A stretch of DNA of 64,000 nucleotides, taken from Actinomycetota bacterium (GTDB lineage Bacteria; Actinomycetota; Thermoleophilia; Solirubrobacterales; Solirubrobacteraceae). Both the position numbers and the translations under genes were made by a program. Under the pieces are notes generated by a model. That model did not search any database. It had not been told where the DNA came from and worked only from the letters and a program-made list of their open reading frames with translations. The stretch is taken from positions 35,990 to 99,989 of the forward strand of contig WLNJ01000003.1 in the NCBI GenBank assembly GCA_009699865.1, written 5' to 3'. Below are positions 24,748-32,717 of this stretch, piece by piece. The first letter of the stretch is position 1; each line of letters opens with the position of its first letter.

Positions 24748-25734
24748 ATGAGAATCTTTTCCGGAATCCAGCCGACAGGTCAGAAGCATCTGGGCAACCT
24801 GATCGGCGCCATTGACCAGTATGTCGCTGGCCAGGACAGGGGAGAGGGCCTCTACTGCATTGTTGACCTCCACGCGACCACAGTCGCTTATGACCCCACT
24901 GAGCTCCGGGCAAGGACCTACGACACGGCCGCAATTCTCCTTGCGGCTGGCCTTGACCCTGACCGATGCGTGTTCTTCAGGCAAGGCGATGTGATGGAAC
25001 ACACCGAACTCTGCTGGCTGCTCTGCTCGGTCACCTCATGGGGCGACCTCAACCGGATGCACCAGTTCAAGGAGAAGGCCGGTAACGAGCGCGAGCTGGT
25101 CAGTGCTGGACTGTTCTTCTACCCTGTTTTGCAAGCTGCTGATGTTCTTGCCTATCGCGCCAATGAGGTTCCCGTAGGAGATGACCAGAGGCAACACATT
25201 GAACTGATGCGCGACATTGCTGAGCGCTTCAATTCACGCTTTGGCGACACGCTCGTGGTCCCTGAGCACCGGATCCCTGAGGTGGGAGCGCGAATCATGG
25301 ACCTCCAGAACCCAACCATGAAGATGTCCACATCAAGTGAGGGTGAACAGGGCCGTATTCACGTGCTTGACGATCCTGCTGTGATCCTCAAGAAGTTCCG
25401 CTCTGCGGTCACGGATTCGGGCTCAGAGGTCCGACGCGGTGAGGGCAAGGAGGGCATTGCCAACCTGATCGACATTCTTGCTGCTGTCAAGGGGACGACG
25501 CCAGACGCCATCGAAGCTGAGTTCGCTGACTCACGCTACGGCGACTTTAAAACCGCTGTCGCGGAGGCTGTCATTGACCGGCTCGCTCCACTCCAAGCCC
25601 GGTACACGGAGCTGCGCGCCGATGAAGACGCCCTTGAGGCCGCATTCAAGAAGGGTGCTGAGAAGGCCCAAGTCATCGCCAGCGCGACTCTCGCTGATGT
25701 GAGAGAAGCAATGGGAGTCGGACCCCGCTCCTAA
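24748..25734 (+). CDS. trpS: Tryptophanyl-tRNA synthetase
   Basis: 328 aa class I synthetase charging tRNA-Trp. The HIGH-like motif is HLGN at 14-17 (IQPTGQKHLGNLIGAI) and the KMSKS motif is KMSTS at 192-196. PVGDDQRQHIELMRDIAERFN is typical of TrpS. Length is normal. Starts 29 bp after the SMR gene, probably with its own promoter, and ends 37 bp before scpA. Confidence 0.97.
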   Translation: MRIFSGIQPTGQKHLGNLIGAIDQYVAGQDRGEGLYCIVDLHATTVAYDPTELRARTYDTAAILLAAGLDPDRCVFFRQGDVMEHTELCWLLCSVTSWGDLNRMHQFKEKAGNERELVSAGLFFYPVLQAADVLAYRANEVPVGDDQRQHIELMRDIAERFNSRFGDTLVVPEHRIPEVGARIMDLQNPTMKMSTSSEGEQGRIHVLDDPAVILKKFRSAVTDSGSEVRRGEGKEGIANLIDILAAVKGTTPDAIEAEFADSRYGDFKTAVAEAVIDRLAPLQARYTELRADEDALEAAFKKGAEKAQVIASATLADVREAMGVGPRS

Positions 25735-25771
25735 CCCTTTGCGGCGCCGTCGGGTGCCGTCGGTAGCTTTC

Positions 25772-26548
25772 ATGCCCGTGAGAGCTGCTGATCTGGACCT
25801 CGATCTTGAAGTCTTCACAGGTCCATTCGACCTGCTGCTGACGCTCGTCCTCAGGGACGAGATTGACCTTCTCGAAGTTGACCTCGCCGAGATCGTTCTC
25901 TCGTACATGGATCACCTTGAGCTACGGGGCGAAATTGACCTAGAGGTTGCGACTGAATTCCTTGTTCTGATCGCCGCGCTACTGGAACTCAAGAGTCGAA
26001 TGCTGCTCCCTGGTGAGCAGGAGGAAGAGCTTGAACTTGACGCAGGGGAGGCCGCTGAGGAGCTGTTTGAGCGGCTGATGGCGCAGCATCGCAATAGGGG
26101 AGCAGCGGAGTGGCTGCGAGAGCGGCTGGCTGAGCAGTCGGGCCATCGCTTCAGAAGCGCTCCACTCCCTAAGGGCCTTAGGCGAGCATCACTTGAGCAC
26201 GCAAAGAAGTCATACGAGGTCGCGCGATTGGGCGAGGCAATGGGAACGCTGCTCACCCCGCCACCAAAGATTCAGGTTGGGCATCTCCACCGACCTCAGG
26301 TCACGGTGGGGGAACGGCTTTCAACACTTCGCGCCCTTCTGACCAAGGGCAGCTTTGACTTTGAGCGTGCGGTAGCCGGCGCTGACAGGGTGACCGTGGC
26401 CGTCACGCTCTGGGCGCTGTTGGAGATGTACCGGCGCGGCGAAGCGACCTGGAATCAGAGCGAGCCATTTGGCCCGATTCTCGTTGCTGCCGCTCCAGCG
26501 CAGGCCGTCCGGCCACTGCTCTCAGTTGTTTCGGATCAGGCGGCATGA
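25772..26548 (+). CDS. scpA: Segregation and condensation protein ScpA
   Basis: 258 aa kleisin that bridges the SMC heads; smc itself lies at 58654. The N-terminal FTGPFDLLLTLVLRDEIDLLEVDLAEI is a typical ScpA start, EVATEFLVLIAALLELKSRMLLP follows and the C-terminal winged helix holds VAVTLWALLEMYRRGE. ATG 25772 is chosen; GTG 25778 is an alternative because TAGCTT at 25764-25769 would then lie 8 nt upstream as in other leaderless genes. It overlaps scpB by 4 nt. Confidence 0.95.
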   Translation: MPVRAADLDLDLEVFTGPFDLLLTLVLRDEIDLLEVDLAEIVLSYMDHLELRGEIDLEVATEFLVLIAALLELKSRMLLPGEQEEELELDAGEAAEELFERLMAQHRNRGAAEWLRERLAEQSGHRFRSAPLPKGLRRASLEHAKKSYEVARLGEAMGTLLTPPPKIQVGHLHRPQVTVGERLSTLRALLTKGSFDFERAVAGADRVTVAVTLWALLEMYRRGEATWNQSEPFGPILVAAAPAQAVRPLLSVVSDQAA

Positions 26549-27375
26549 CCGAGGTCGAGCCGCTCGTGCGGAACCTTGAGGCTCTGCTCTTCCTCGCCCC
26601 AGAGCCACTGAGGGTCACTGATCTGGCAGAAGCGTGCGAAGCAACTGAAGATGAGGTCCGCGACGCACTCACCAATGTTGCAAAAGAGCTTGGCGAGCAG
26701 GGTAGGGGGATCGTCCTGCGGGAAGTTGCTGGGGGTTGGTCCCTGTCGAGCAACCCTGAGTCAGAGGACGCAGCCCGGCGAATGTTTGCTGCACCACGGA
26801 CTCCTCCACTGACCGCTGCTCAGGCAGAGACCCTCGCGATCGTCGCCTACTTGCAGCCGGTGTCCCGTCCCGAGATCGCCAGGATCCGGGGTGTCAACGC
26901 GGAATCCGCTGCGGCAACACTGCTTGAACGCGGTGTGATTGAAGAGGCCGGCCGGTCGCCGTTTGGCGCTGTCCTATATCGCACTAGTGAGCTGTTCCTC
27001 CGACTGTTTGGACTTGGGTCGATTGAGGACCTGCCAGACATTGGTGCTTGGGATCCTGCCCCAGAGGTTGAGGAGGCCCTGCGCGAGAGGCTGCTCAAGG
27101 TCGGGGCGGAGCGTTCTGGTGATTCAACTACCGAGGGACAAGGAACGCTTGAGAACACCGAGGACGACAGGGAGCTTGCTGTGGTCCCGTCAGCTGAGAG
27201 TGACGACGAGCTAGCTGAGGGCAATGAAGACGGACAGGCTGAAGCGGACGGCGACGAGACTCAGTCTGAGAGCGAGTCGGACCCTGAGTCGGTTGAGCCG
27301 GACGCTTCGGATGAGGATTCGCCGGAAGTCGATTCGGAGATTGATCCGGACATTGACTTGCCCGCAGCCAACTGA
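26545..27375 (+). CDS. scpB: Segregation and condensation protein ScpB with acidic tail
   Basis: 276 aa. The first 185 residues form the two winged-helix domains of ScpB (VRNLEALLFLAPEPLRVTDL; TPPLTAAQAETLAIVAYLQP; RPEIARIRGVNAE; LFLRLFGLGSIEDLP). ScpB dimers bind the ScpA kleisin in the SMC complex. From about 187 to the end the protein is a low-complexity Asp/Glu/Ser tail of about 90 residues, not needed in the classical family. The last 115 nt overlap the convergent rlmN gene on the other strand. Confidence 0.94.
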   Translation: MTEVEPLVRNLEALLFLAPEPLRVTDLAEACEATEDEVRDALTNVAKELGEQGRGIVLREVAGGWSLSSNPESEDAARRMFAAPRTPPLTAAQAETLAIVAYLQPVSRPEIARIRGVNAESAAATLLERGVIEEAGRSPFGAVLYRTSELFLRLFGLGSIEDLPDIGAWDPAPEVEEALRERLLKVGAERSGDSTTEGQGTLENTEDDRELAVVPSAESDDELAEGNEDGQAEADGDETQSESESDPESVEPDASDEDSPEVDSEIDPDIDLPAAN

Positions 27376-28331
27376 CCACACGCTGCTGCGATGTCTTGGC
27401 CGCGAGTGAGGCGAACGGTGGCCGTGACGCCCTTACCGTTGAGGATGGCGCTGAAGTTCTCGATCGTGTCCTTGTCCGACCCGTCGTAGCTGCCAGTCGG
27501 GTTGTAGGGGATCAGGTTGACCTTGTAGGTCTTCGAGTTGAGCAGCTCAGCTAGCTCGATCGCCAACTCCGGCGAGTCGTTGACGCCCTTCAGCATCACG
27601 TACTCAATGAACACCTTGCGGCGGTGCTTTGCCGCGTACTCGTCGCAGGCGTCCATCACCTCAGCGATTGGATGCTTGTCATTGATGGGCATGATCTTCG
27701 AGCGAAGAGCGTCGTTGGGAGCGTGGAGGGAGAGCGCCAAGCGGATCTGTCCACCCTCCTGAGTGAGGCGACGGATACCAGGGACCCAGCCCACTGTGCT
27801 GATTGCCGTATGGCGGGTTGATATCCCAAGGTCGGGCAGCCGCTCACATGCTTCTAGGACGTTGTCAAGATTCATCATCGGCTCGCCCATGCCCATGAAT
27901 ACGCAGTGGTCGATGTCCTCTATCCGGCGCAGGTGAAGCGCCTGGTCCAAGATCTCGTCCGTGGTCAGGTTCCGCCCGAACTTCATGGTTCCAGTGGCGC
28001 AGAAGGTGCAAGTCAGAGGGCACCCGGACTGGGATGAAACGCAGATAGAGCGGCGGCCATCGCCGTAACGCATCAGCACTGCCTCGACGGGTCGACCGTC
28101 ATCAGTGTTGAACAGCACCTTGACCGTTCCGTCCTTGGACTTGGCCTCGTCAGTGGCGTGGAGAGTGCTCAAGGGAACGGCCTTGCTGAGACTCTGACGC
28201 AGCTCTTTTGAGAGGTTTGTCATCTCGTCCCAACTGCTTGCACCACCAGCGAGCCAAGCCCAGATTTGGTCTGCGCGGTAAGCGGGTTCATTCTGGGCAT
28301 CAAGCGCCGAGCTGAGGAGTTTGCGGTCCAT
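27261..28331 (-). CDS. rlmN: 23S rRNA/tRNA (adenine C2) methyltransferase RlmN
   Basis: 356 aa radical-SAM enzyme methylating C2 of A2503 in 23S rRNA (and A37 of some tRNAs). The cluster cysteines and the methyl-carrying Cys are in CVSSQSGCPLTCTFC, GMGEPMMNLDNVL follows, and the second active-site Cys is in RGQDIAAACGQLA. The start at 28331 gives MDRKLLSSAL; the frame remains open further upstream but runs through rluB. After GQLA, where the family normally ends, about 34 Ser/Glu/Gly-rich residues are added, encoded antisense to the scpB acidic tail. Confidence 0.95.
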   Translation of the reverse strand: MDRKLLSSALDAQNEPAYRADQIWAWLAGGASSWDEMTNLSKELRQSLSKAVPLSTLHATDEAKSKDGTVKVLFNTDDGRPVEAVLMRYGDGRRSICVSSQSGCPLTCTFCATGTMKFGRNLTTDEILDQALHLRRIEDIDHCVFMGMGEPMMNLDNVLEACERLPDLGISTRHTAISTVGWVPGIRRLTQEGGQIRLALSLHAPNDALRSKIMPINDKHPIAEVMDACDEYAAKHRRKVFIEYVMLKGVNDSPELAIELAELLNSKTYKVNLIPYNPTGSYDGSDKDTIENFSAILNGKGVTATVRLTRGQDIAAACGQLAAGKSMSGSISESTSGESSSEASGSTDSGSDSLSD

Positions 28332-28336
28332 ACGCC

Positions 28337-28342
28337 TATCGT
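28337..28342 (+). promoter_or_regulatory. -10 element of an apparently leaderless rluB
   Basis: TATCGT lies 8 nt before the rluB ATG, inside the 19-bp gap to the divergent rlmN start. No Shine-Dalgarno is visible. On the other strand TAGGGT (28351-28346) lies 14 nt before the rlmN ATG and overlaps the rluB start codon. Confidence 0.42.
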
Positions 28343-28350
28343 TGCACCCT

Positions 28351-29055
28351 ATGCGCCTCGGCAAGTACCTCGCACACGCAGGCATCGCATCCCGACGCGG
28401 GTCGGAGGATGTGATTCGTGACGGCCGCGTCAGCGTCAACGGGGAGATAGTTCTCGATCCAGCACGAGGTGTTAGCGGCGAGGAGGACATCCGCGTTGAC
28501 GGCAGCAAGCTCAAGGGCGCAGAGTCAAGGGTTGTCTATGTCCTCAACAAGCCCGTCGGGATTGTTTCCACAGCTTCGGACCCACAGGGTCGACGAACTG
28601 TTGTGGACCTTGTACCCGACACGGGCAGGCTGTATCCCGTTGGCAGGTTGGACTCAGACAGCAGCGGACTTCTTCTTCTCACCAACGACGGCGAGCTTGC
28701 CAACATCCTGACTCATCCCCGTTACGGCGTTCCCAAGACCTACCGCGCCAAGGTTGGTGGCCCGGCGCTTGGTGCCAACGCACTGCGGACGCTGAGCGAG
28801 GGAGTGGAGCTCAACGACGGCATCACCCTGCCAGCACACGTCAGCAAGCTGGGGGCGGGGCTGATCGAGATTCAGATCCGCGAGGGACGCAATCACCAAG
28901 TGCGGCGAATGTGCGAGGCAGTCGGACATCCGGTGCTTCAGCTTGAACGAATTGCAATTGGACCCCTGCAGCTTGGACGCTTGAAGTCCGGGGGGCACCG
29001 CCGACTCCATGCAGGCGAAGTTCAGGAACTTCGCGATTCGGCTCGTCAGGACTAG
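28351..29055 (+). CDS. rluB: rRNA pseudouridine synthase, RluB/RsuA family
   Basis: 234 aa. An S4 RNA-binding domain (RLGKYLAHAGIASRRGSEDVI, about 2-48) precedes the catalytic domain, with the active-site Asp at 101 in GRLDSDSSGLLLLTND and a late REGRNHQVRRMCEAVGHPV typical of RluB. It isomerises a uridine in 23S rRNA, as usual for the family next to scpB. Its TAG stop (29053-29055) is also the first half of the presumed aroH -10 element. Confidence 0.94.
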   Translation: MRLGKYLAHAGIASRRGSEDVIRDGRVSVNGEIVLDPARGVSGEEDIRVDGSKLKGAESRVVYVLNKPVGIVSTASDPQGRRTVVDLVPDTGRLYPVGRLDSDSSGLLLLTNDGELANILTHPRYGVPKTYRAKVGGPALGANALRTLSEGVELNDGITLPAHVSKLGAGLIEIQIREGRNHQVRRMCEAVGHPVLQLERIAIGPLQLGRLKSGGHRRLHAGEVQELRDSARQD

Positions 29056-29058
29056 CAT
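29053..29058 (+). promoter_or_regulatory. -10 element of aroH built on the rluB stop codon
   Basis: TAGCAT begins with the rluB TAG stop and ends 7 nt before the aroH GTG. There is no Shine-Dalgarno, so a leaderless aroH transcript is likely. Confidence 0.45.
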
Positions 29059-29065
29059 TCGTCCC

Positions 29066-29431
29066 GTGAGCGTTAAGGCACTAAGAGGAGCAACACAGGT
29101 TGCCGCGAACGATGCGGACTCAATCCGCACGGGCACAGTCGAGCTTGTCGTCGAGCTGCTCTCGCGTAATGGGCTGACCTCCGAGGACTTGATCTCCTGC
29201 ATCTTCACCGTGACCCCTGACTTGAACGCGGAGTTTCCTGCGACAGCTGCGCGGGAGGCTGGCCTAGACCAGGTTCCATTGCTGTGTGCGTCTGAGATTC
29301 CTGTTCCCGGGGCTATGGAGCGCGTTGTAAGAGTCCTTGTGCACTGTGAGTTGGCGGAAGGCCGGGTCGCGGAGCATGTGTATCTCTCTGGTGCCCAAGC
29401 TCTTCGCCCAGATCTGAACAGCGCTCAGTAG
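29066..29431 (+). CDS. aroH: Chorismate mutase, AroH type
   Basis: 121 aa trimeric (barrel-type) chorismate mutase converting chorismate to prephenate. KALRGATQVAANDADSI matches the AroH start (RGA.T...N), then LISCIFTVTPDLNAEFPATAAR and the C-terminal VRVLVHCEL fit. GTG 29066 gives this standard N-terminus; the longer frame overlaps rluB. It starts the aromatic block aroH-hisC-aroF-tyrA-aroA. Confidence 0.93.
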   Translation: MSVKALRGATQVAANDADSIRTGTVELVVELLSRNGLTSEDLISCIFTVTPDLNAEFPATAAREAGLDQVPLLCASEIPVPGAMERVVRVLVHCELAEGRVAEHVYLSGAQALRPDLNSAQ

Positions 29432-29437
29432 GAAGCT

Positions 29438-30526
29438 GTGGGACTCGACTTCGCTGACCGAATTGGCCGTATTCCGGTTTATCCGGCTGCTGACGGCTAC
29501 GCCCTGAGCGAATCCGTCGCGTTGTTGGCAAGCAATGAGGCGCCTTTTGCTCCGCTGCCCGAGGTCGTCGCAGCCGCCGCTGAGGCTGCCCGCACCGCCC
29601 ACCGGTATCCGGATCCAGGCGCCAGCCGGCTTCGCGCTGCGCTCGCGCAACGAACTGGCGTGCCCGTGGATCAGATCGCCACAGGCAACGGATCGTGTGA
29701 CATTCTCCTCGCGCTCGGCGACGCATTGCTTCAGCCAGGGAGGGAGCTTGTTTACGCGTGGCCAGCGTTTTCGATGTACCCCCAGCTGGGTGCCACTGCT
29801 GGCGCGACGGATGTGCAGGTCCCCCTTGATGCGGAGGACCGCCATGACCTCAAGGCGCTAGCCGCCGCGGTCACCCCCCAGACTCGCCTGCTGTTGATCT
29901 GTAATCCCAACAACCCAACGTCCACTCTCGTTCCCCTCGAGGAGATCGAGGAACTTCTTCAGGCCGTTGGGGACTCAGTCTGCGTTGTTTTGGACGAGGC
30001 CTACCGGGAGTTCGTTACCTCGGAGGAGCCAGACGCGAGTCTCGAACTGCTCGCCCGATACCCAAATCTTGTGATCCTGCGGACCTTCTCAAAGGTCTAC
30101 GGCCTGGCTGCTCTCCGGGTGGGCTACGGCCTCTGTGGTGACTCGAGCATTCGCACTGCTGTGGACCAAGTGCGGCAACCGTTCTTCTGTAACGCGTCAG
30201 CGCAAGCGGCCGCAATCGAGGCTTTGGCCCACGGAGACGAGGTTGACCGACGTGTAGCGCTGATGGTTGAAGAGCGCGAACGGTTGGCAGCGGGATTGGC
30301 GGCACTTGGCTGCCAAGTAGCCCAGTCCCAAGCAAACTTCCTCTGGGTCAAGCTCCCTGCTGGGGTTGATGAGAAGGAGATCGTGGGGGGTCTCAGCGAC
30401 CGCGACATTCTTGTGAGGGCTGGAACAGCGCTCGGCGGAGTCGGGCATCTGAGGGTCACCGTCGGTCTTCCAGACCAGCACGAGCGGCTTCTTGCGGCGC
30501 TCGCGGAGCTGCTCGCGCAGCGGTAG
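29438..30526 (+). CDS. hisC: Histidinol-phosphate/aromatic aminotransferase (HisC family)
   Basis: 362 aa PLP aminotransferase, fold type I. The PLP lysine is K219 in RTFSKVYGLAALRVGYG; LICNPNNPTST and VVLDEAYREF are family motifs, as is LLASNEAPFAPLPEV. HisC homologues use histidinol phosphate, and some act on phenylpyruvate or hydroxyphenylpyruvate. Position between chorismate mutase, DAHP synthase and prephenate dehydrogenase suggests aromatic amino-acid transamination (inference). GTG start 6 nt after aroH, no overlap. Confidence 0.88.
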   Translation: MGLDFADRIGRIPVYPAADGYALSESVALLASNEAPFAPLPEVVAAAAEAARTAHRYPDPGASRLRAALAQRTGVPVDQIATGNGSCDILLALGDALLQPGRELVYAWPAFSMYPQLGATAGATDVQVPLDAEDRHDLKALAAAVTPQTRLLLICNPNNPTSTLVPLEEIEELLQAVGDSVCVVLDEAYREFVTSEEPDASLELLARYPNLVILRTFSKVYGLAALRVGYGLCGDSSIRTAVDQVRQPFFCNASAQAAAIEALAHGDEVDRRVALMVEERERLAAGLAALGCQVAQSQANFLWVKLPAGVDEKEIVGGLSDRDILVRAGTALGGVGHLRVTVGLPDQHERLLAALAELLAQR

Positions 30527-30578
30527 ACCGGTTGCCTGCGTGTCTGCGTCCGCGCCGACCTGCTTGACTAGGGCGACC

Positions 30579-31625
30579 ATGATGATCGTGATGACAGAGT
30601 CGGCCACCGATGAACAGGTGGCAGAGGTAGTTGGGCTGATTGAAGGCACCGGCGCACAGGTGCATGTCAGCAAGGGGGAAACTCTCACGGTGATCGGTGC
30701 CATCGGCGACCAAGAACACGACGGGCGCGTAGCGGGACTGGGCCTTGAACAGCTTGACTCCGTAGACCGTGTTGTGCCCATCGCCAAGCAGTACAAACTT
30801 TCGTCCCGCCAAATCAAGAACGGGCAGGACAGCATTCTCGACATCGCAGGCACCAAGATTGGCGGCAAGAACTTCTCGCTGATCGCCGGTCCATGCACCG
30901 TTGAGTCCCGTGACCAGATGATGACTGCCGCAATCGCCTGCCGTGACGGCGGCGCATCAATGCTCCGCGGTGGGGCATACAAGCCACGCACATCCCCGTA
31001 CAGCTTCCAAGGCTTGGGAGTTGAAGGACTGAAGCTGCTCGCAGAGGCTCGCGAGGAGACCGGTCTTCCGATCGTCACCGAGCTGATGGATGCCCGAGAC
31101 ATTGATGATGTGCTTGAAGTTGCCGATGTGATCCAGATTGGCGCTCGAAACATGCAGAACTACCCACTCCTGACGGAGCTGGGCAAGGCAGGTCGTCCTG
31201 TGATCATCAAGCGTGGCTTCTCCGCGACCCTTGAAGAACTGTTGATGGCTGCCGAATATGTCCTCAAGGAGGGCAACGAGTCGGTGATCCTCTGCGAGCG
31301 AGGAATCCGCACCTTCGAGACTGCTTACAGATTCACTCTTGACCTGATGGCCGTTCCAGTGCTCAAAGAGATGACACACCTGCCGGTGATCGTTGATCCG
31401 AGCCACGCTGCTGGACGCCGTGACCTGGTTGAACCACTTTCACTCGCCGCAGCCGCTGTTGGAGCGGACGGAATCATCGTTGAGGTCCACCCGGACCCGC
31501 AGAACGCAGTCTGCGACGGTCCTCAGCAGATCGAGGCCGTTGACTTCGCTGCGTACGCCGAGAAGGTGGCTGCAGCCGCAGCGCTTGCCGGCAGAGCGCT
31601 CGCAGCACGACCTCAGAAGGTCTGA
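30579..31625 (+). CDS. aroF: DAHP synthase (3-deoxy-7-phosphoheptulonate synthase), type I beta
   Basis: 348 aa. Condenses phosphoenolpyruvate and erythrose 4-phosphate, the first shikimate-pathway step. An N-terminal ferredoxin-like regulatory domain (about 1-75) precedes the TIM barrel ([65 protein letters not shown]). This architecture is that of T. maritima DAHP synthase, where the extra domain gives feedback inhibition by tyrosine. ATG 30579 is chosen; the frame stays open further back but shows no homologous sequence. Confidence 0.94.
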   Translation: MMIVMTESATDEQVAEVVGLIEGTGAQVHVSKGETLTVIGAIGDQEHDGRVAGLGLEQLDSVDRVVPIAKQYKLSSRQIKNGQDSILDIAGTKIGGKNFSLIAGPCTVESRDQMMTAAIACRDGGASMLRGGAYKPRTSPYSFQGLGVEGLKLLAEAREETGLPIVTELMDARDIDDVLEVADVIQIGARNMQNYPLLTELGKAGRPVIIKRGFSATLEELLMAAEYVLKEGNESVILCERGIRTFETAYRFTLDLMAVPVLKEMTHLPVIVDPSHAAGRRDLVEPLSLAAAAVGADGIIVEVHPDPQNAVCDGPQQIEAVDFAAYAEKVAAAAALAGRALAARPQKV

Positions 31626-31645
31626 GAGAGGGCACGGTCTTTCCC

Positions 31646-32716
31646 GTGCGACTTGCAATCATCGGAACCGGCCTGATCGGGACCTCGGTGGCGATGGCTG
31701 CTGCGCGGATCGAGGGAGTCGAGCTTGTTGGATGGGATATCGACCCAGCTGAGCTCAAGATTGCCTCGGAGAGGTCGGGTCTCGCAGAGGCCGATTCGCT
31801 TGGGTCTGCCGTCTCAGATGCTGATGCGGTCCTTGTCGCTGTTCCCGTCGGCGTCAGCCAGGAGGTTGTCAATGCGGTTTTGGAGCATGCCGGTCCTGAC
31901 GCTCTGATCACCGATGCGGGCTCTACTAAACGGGCCGTGGTGGAGCAGACAGGAGATGTCCGTTTTGTTGGCGGTCACCCGCTGGCAGGAGGCGAAGTTG
32001 GTGGTGCTGCCAGTGCCCGAGCGGACTTATTCAAGGGCGCAACATGGTTTCTGACACCGGTTGACTCAACGGCAGGCGTCCAGCTTGAGAGAGCGTTCAG
32101 GTTGGTGAGCGACCTCGGGGCCAAGCCCCGTGCCGTCGCGCCAGATGTGCACGACAGGATCTTGGCCACCGTCTCACACCTTCCTCATGTCTTGGCCAAC
32201 ATTCTTGTTTCAGAGGCGGCTGGCACGGTCAGCGATGAGGATGAGTCTCTACCGGCGACTGGCCCCAGCTTCAGGGATGCCACACGCGTGGCAGGAGCTC
32301 CGAGTTCGATTTGGACTGACATCTACATCAGTAACGCGGAGGCACTGATTGAGCGGCTCGCTTCGGTTGAAGCGGAGCTGGCGAACGTCCGCGGGATGCT
32401 TGAACGGCGTGACGGCCCGGCTCTTACTGCTTGGAATGATGCGGCTGGTGCGCAGAAGTTGCGGCTTGCCGGCGGTGGCGGAATCGGTCGCTCTGTTCAT
32501 CAGATCCGCGTCCAAGTGCCCAATCGGCCCGGTGTGCTGGCTGAAATCGCCTTGTCTCTGGGGCAGGCGGGGATTGATCTCGCCGATCTTCAGCTGCATC
32601 CGGCTGACGACCGTGCCACGGGAACAATCGTCTTGGGGATCGAAGGCGGAGAGAATGTGGAGCGGGCAGAGACGCTGATATCAGGGCTGGGCCACAAGGT
32701 TTCCGAGGAGCAGTGA
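31646..32716 (+). CDS. tyrA: Prephenate dehydrogenase TyrA with ACT domain
   Basis: 356 aa, GTG start. The NAD-binding LAIIGTGLIGTSVAMAAA opens a Rossmann domain; ITDAGSTKRAVVEQ and VGGHPLAGGEVGG are TyrA motifs. Oxidative decarboxylation of prephenate gives hydroxyphenylpyruvate. A C-terminal ACT domain (about 285-356, VQVPNRPGVLAEIALSLGQ) probably binds tyrosine for feedback. It follows aroF by 20 nt; aroA starts one base after its stop. Confidence 0.94.
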   Translation: MRLAIIGTGLIGTSVAMAAARIEGVELVGWDIDPAELKIASERSGLAEADSLGSAVSDADAVLVAVPVGVSQEVVNAVLEHAGPDALITDAGSTKRAVVEQTGDVRFVGGHPLAGGEVGGAASARADLFKGATWFLTPVDSTAGVQLERAFRLVSDLGAKPRAVAPDVHDRILATVSHLPHVLANILVSEAAGTVSDEDESLPATGPSFRDATRVAGAPSSIWTDIYISNAEALIERLASVEAELANVRGMLERRDGPALTAWNDAAGAQKLRLAGGGGIGRSVHQIRVQVPNRPGVLAEIALSLGQAGIDLADLQLHPADDRATGTIVLGIEGGENVERAETLISGLGHKVSEEQ

Positions 32717-32717
32717 C

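Noticed and set aside
25739..25771. TTG 25739 as scpA start
   Set aside because: It would add an Arg-rich stretch with no family match; ATG 25772 or GTG 25778 gives a normal N-terminus.
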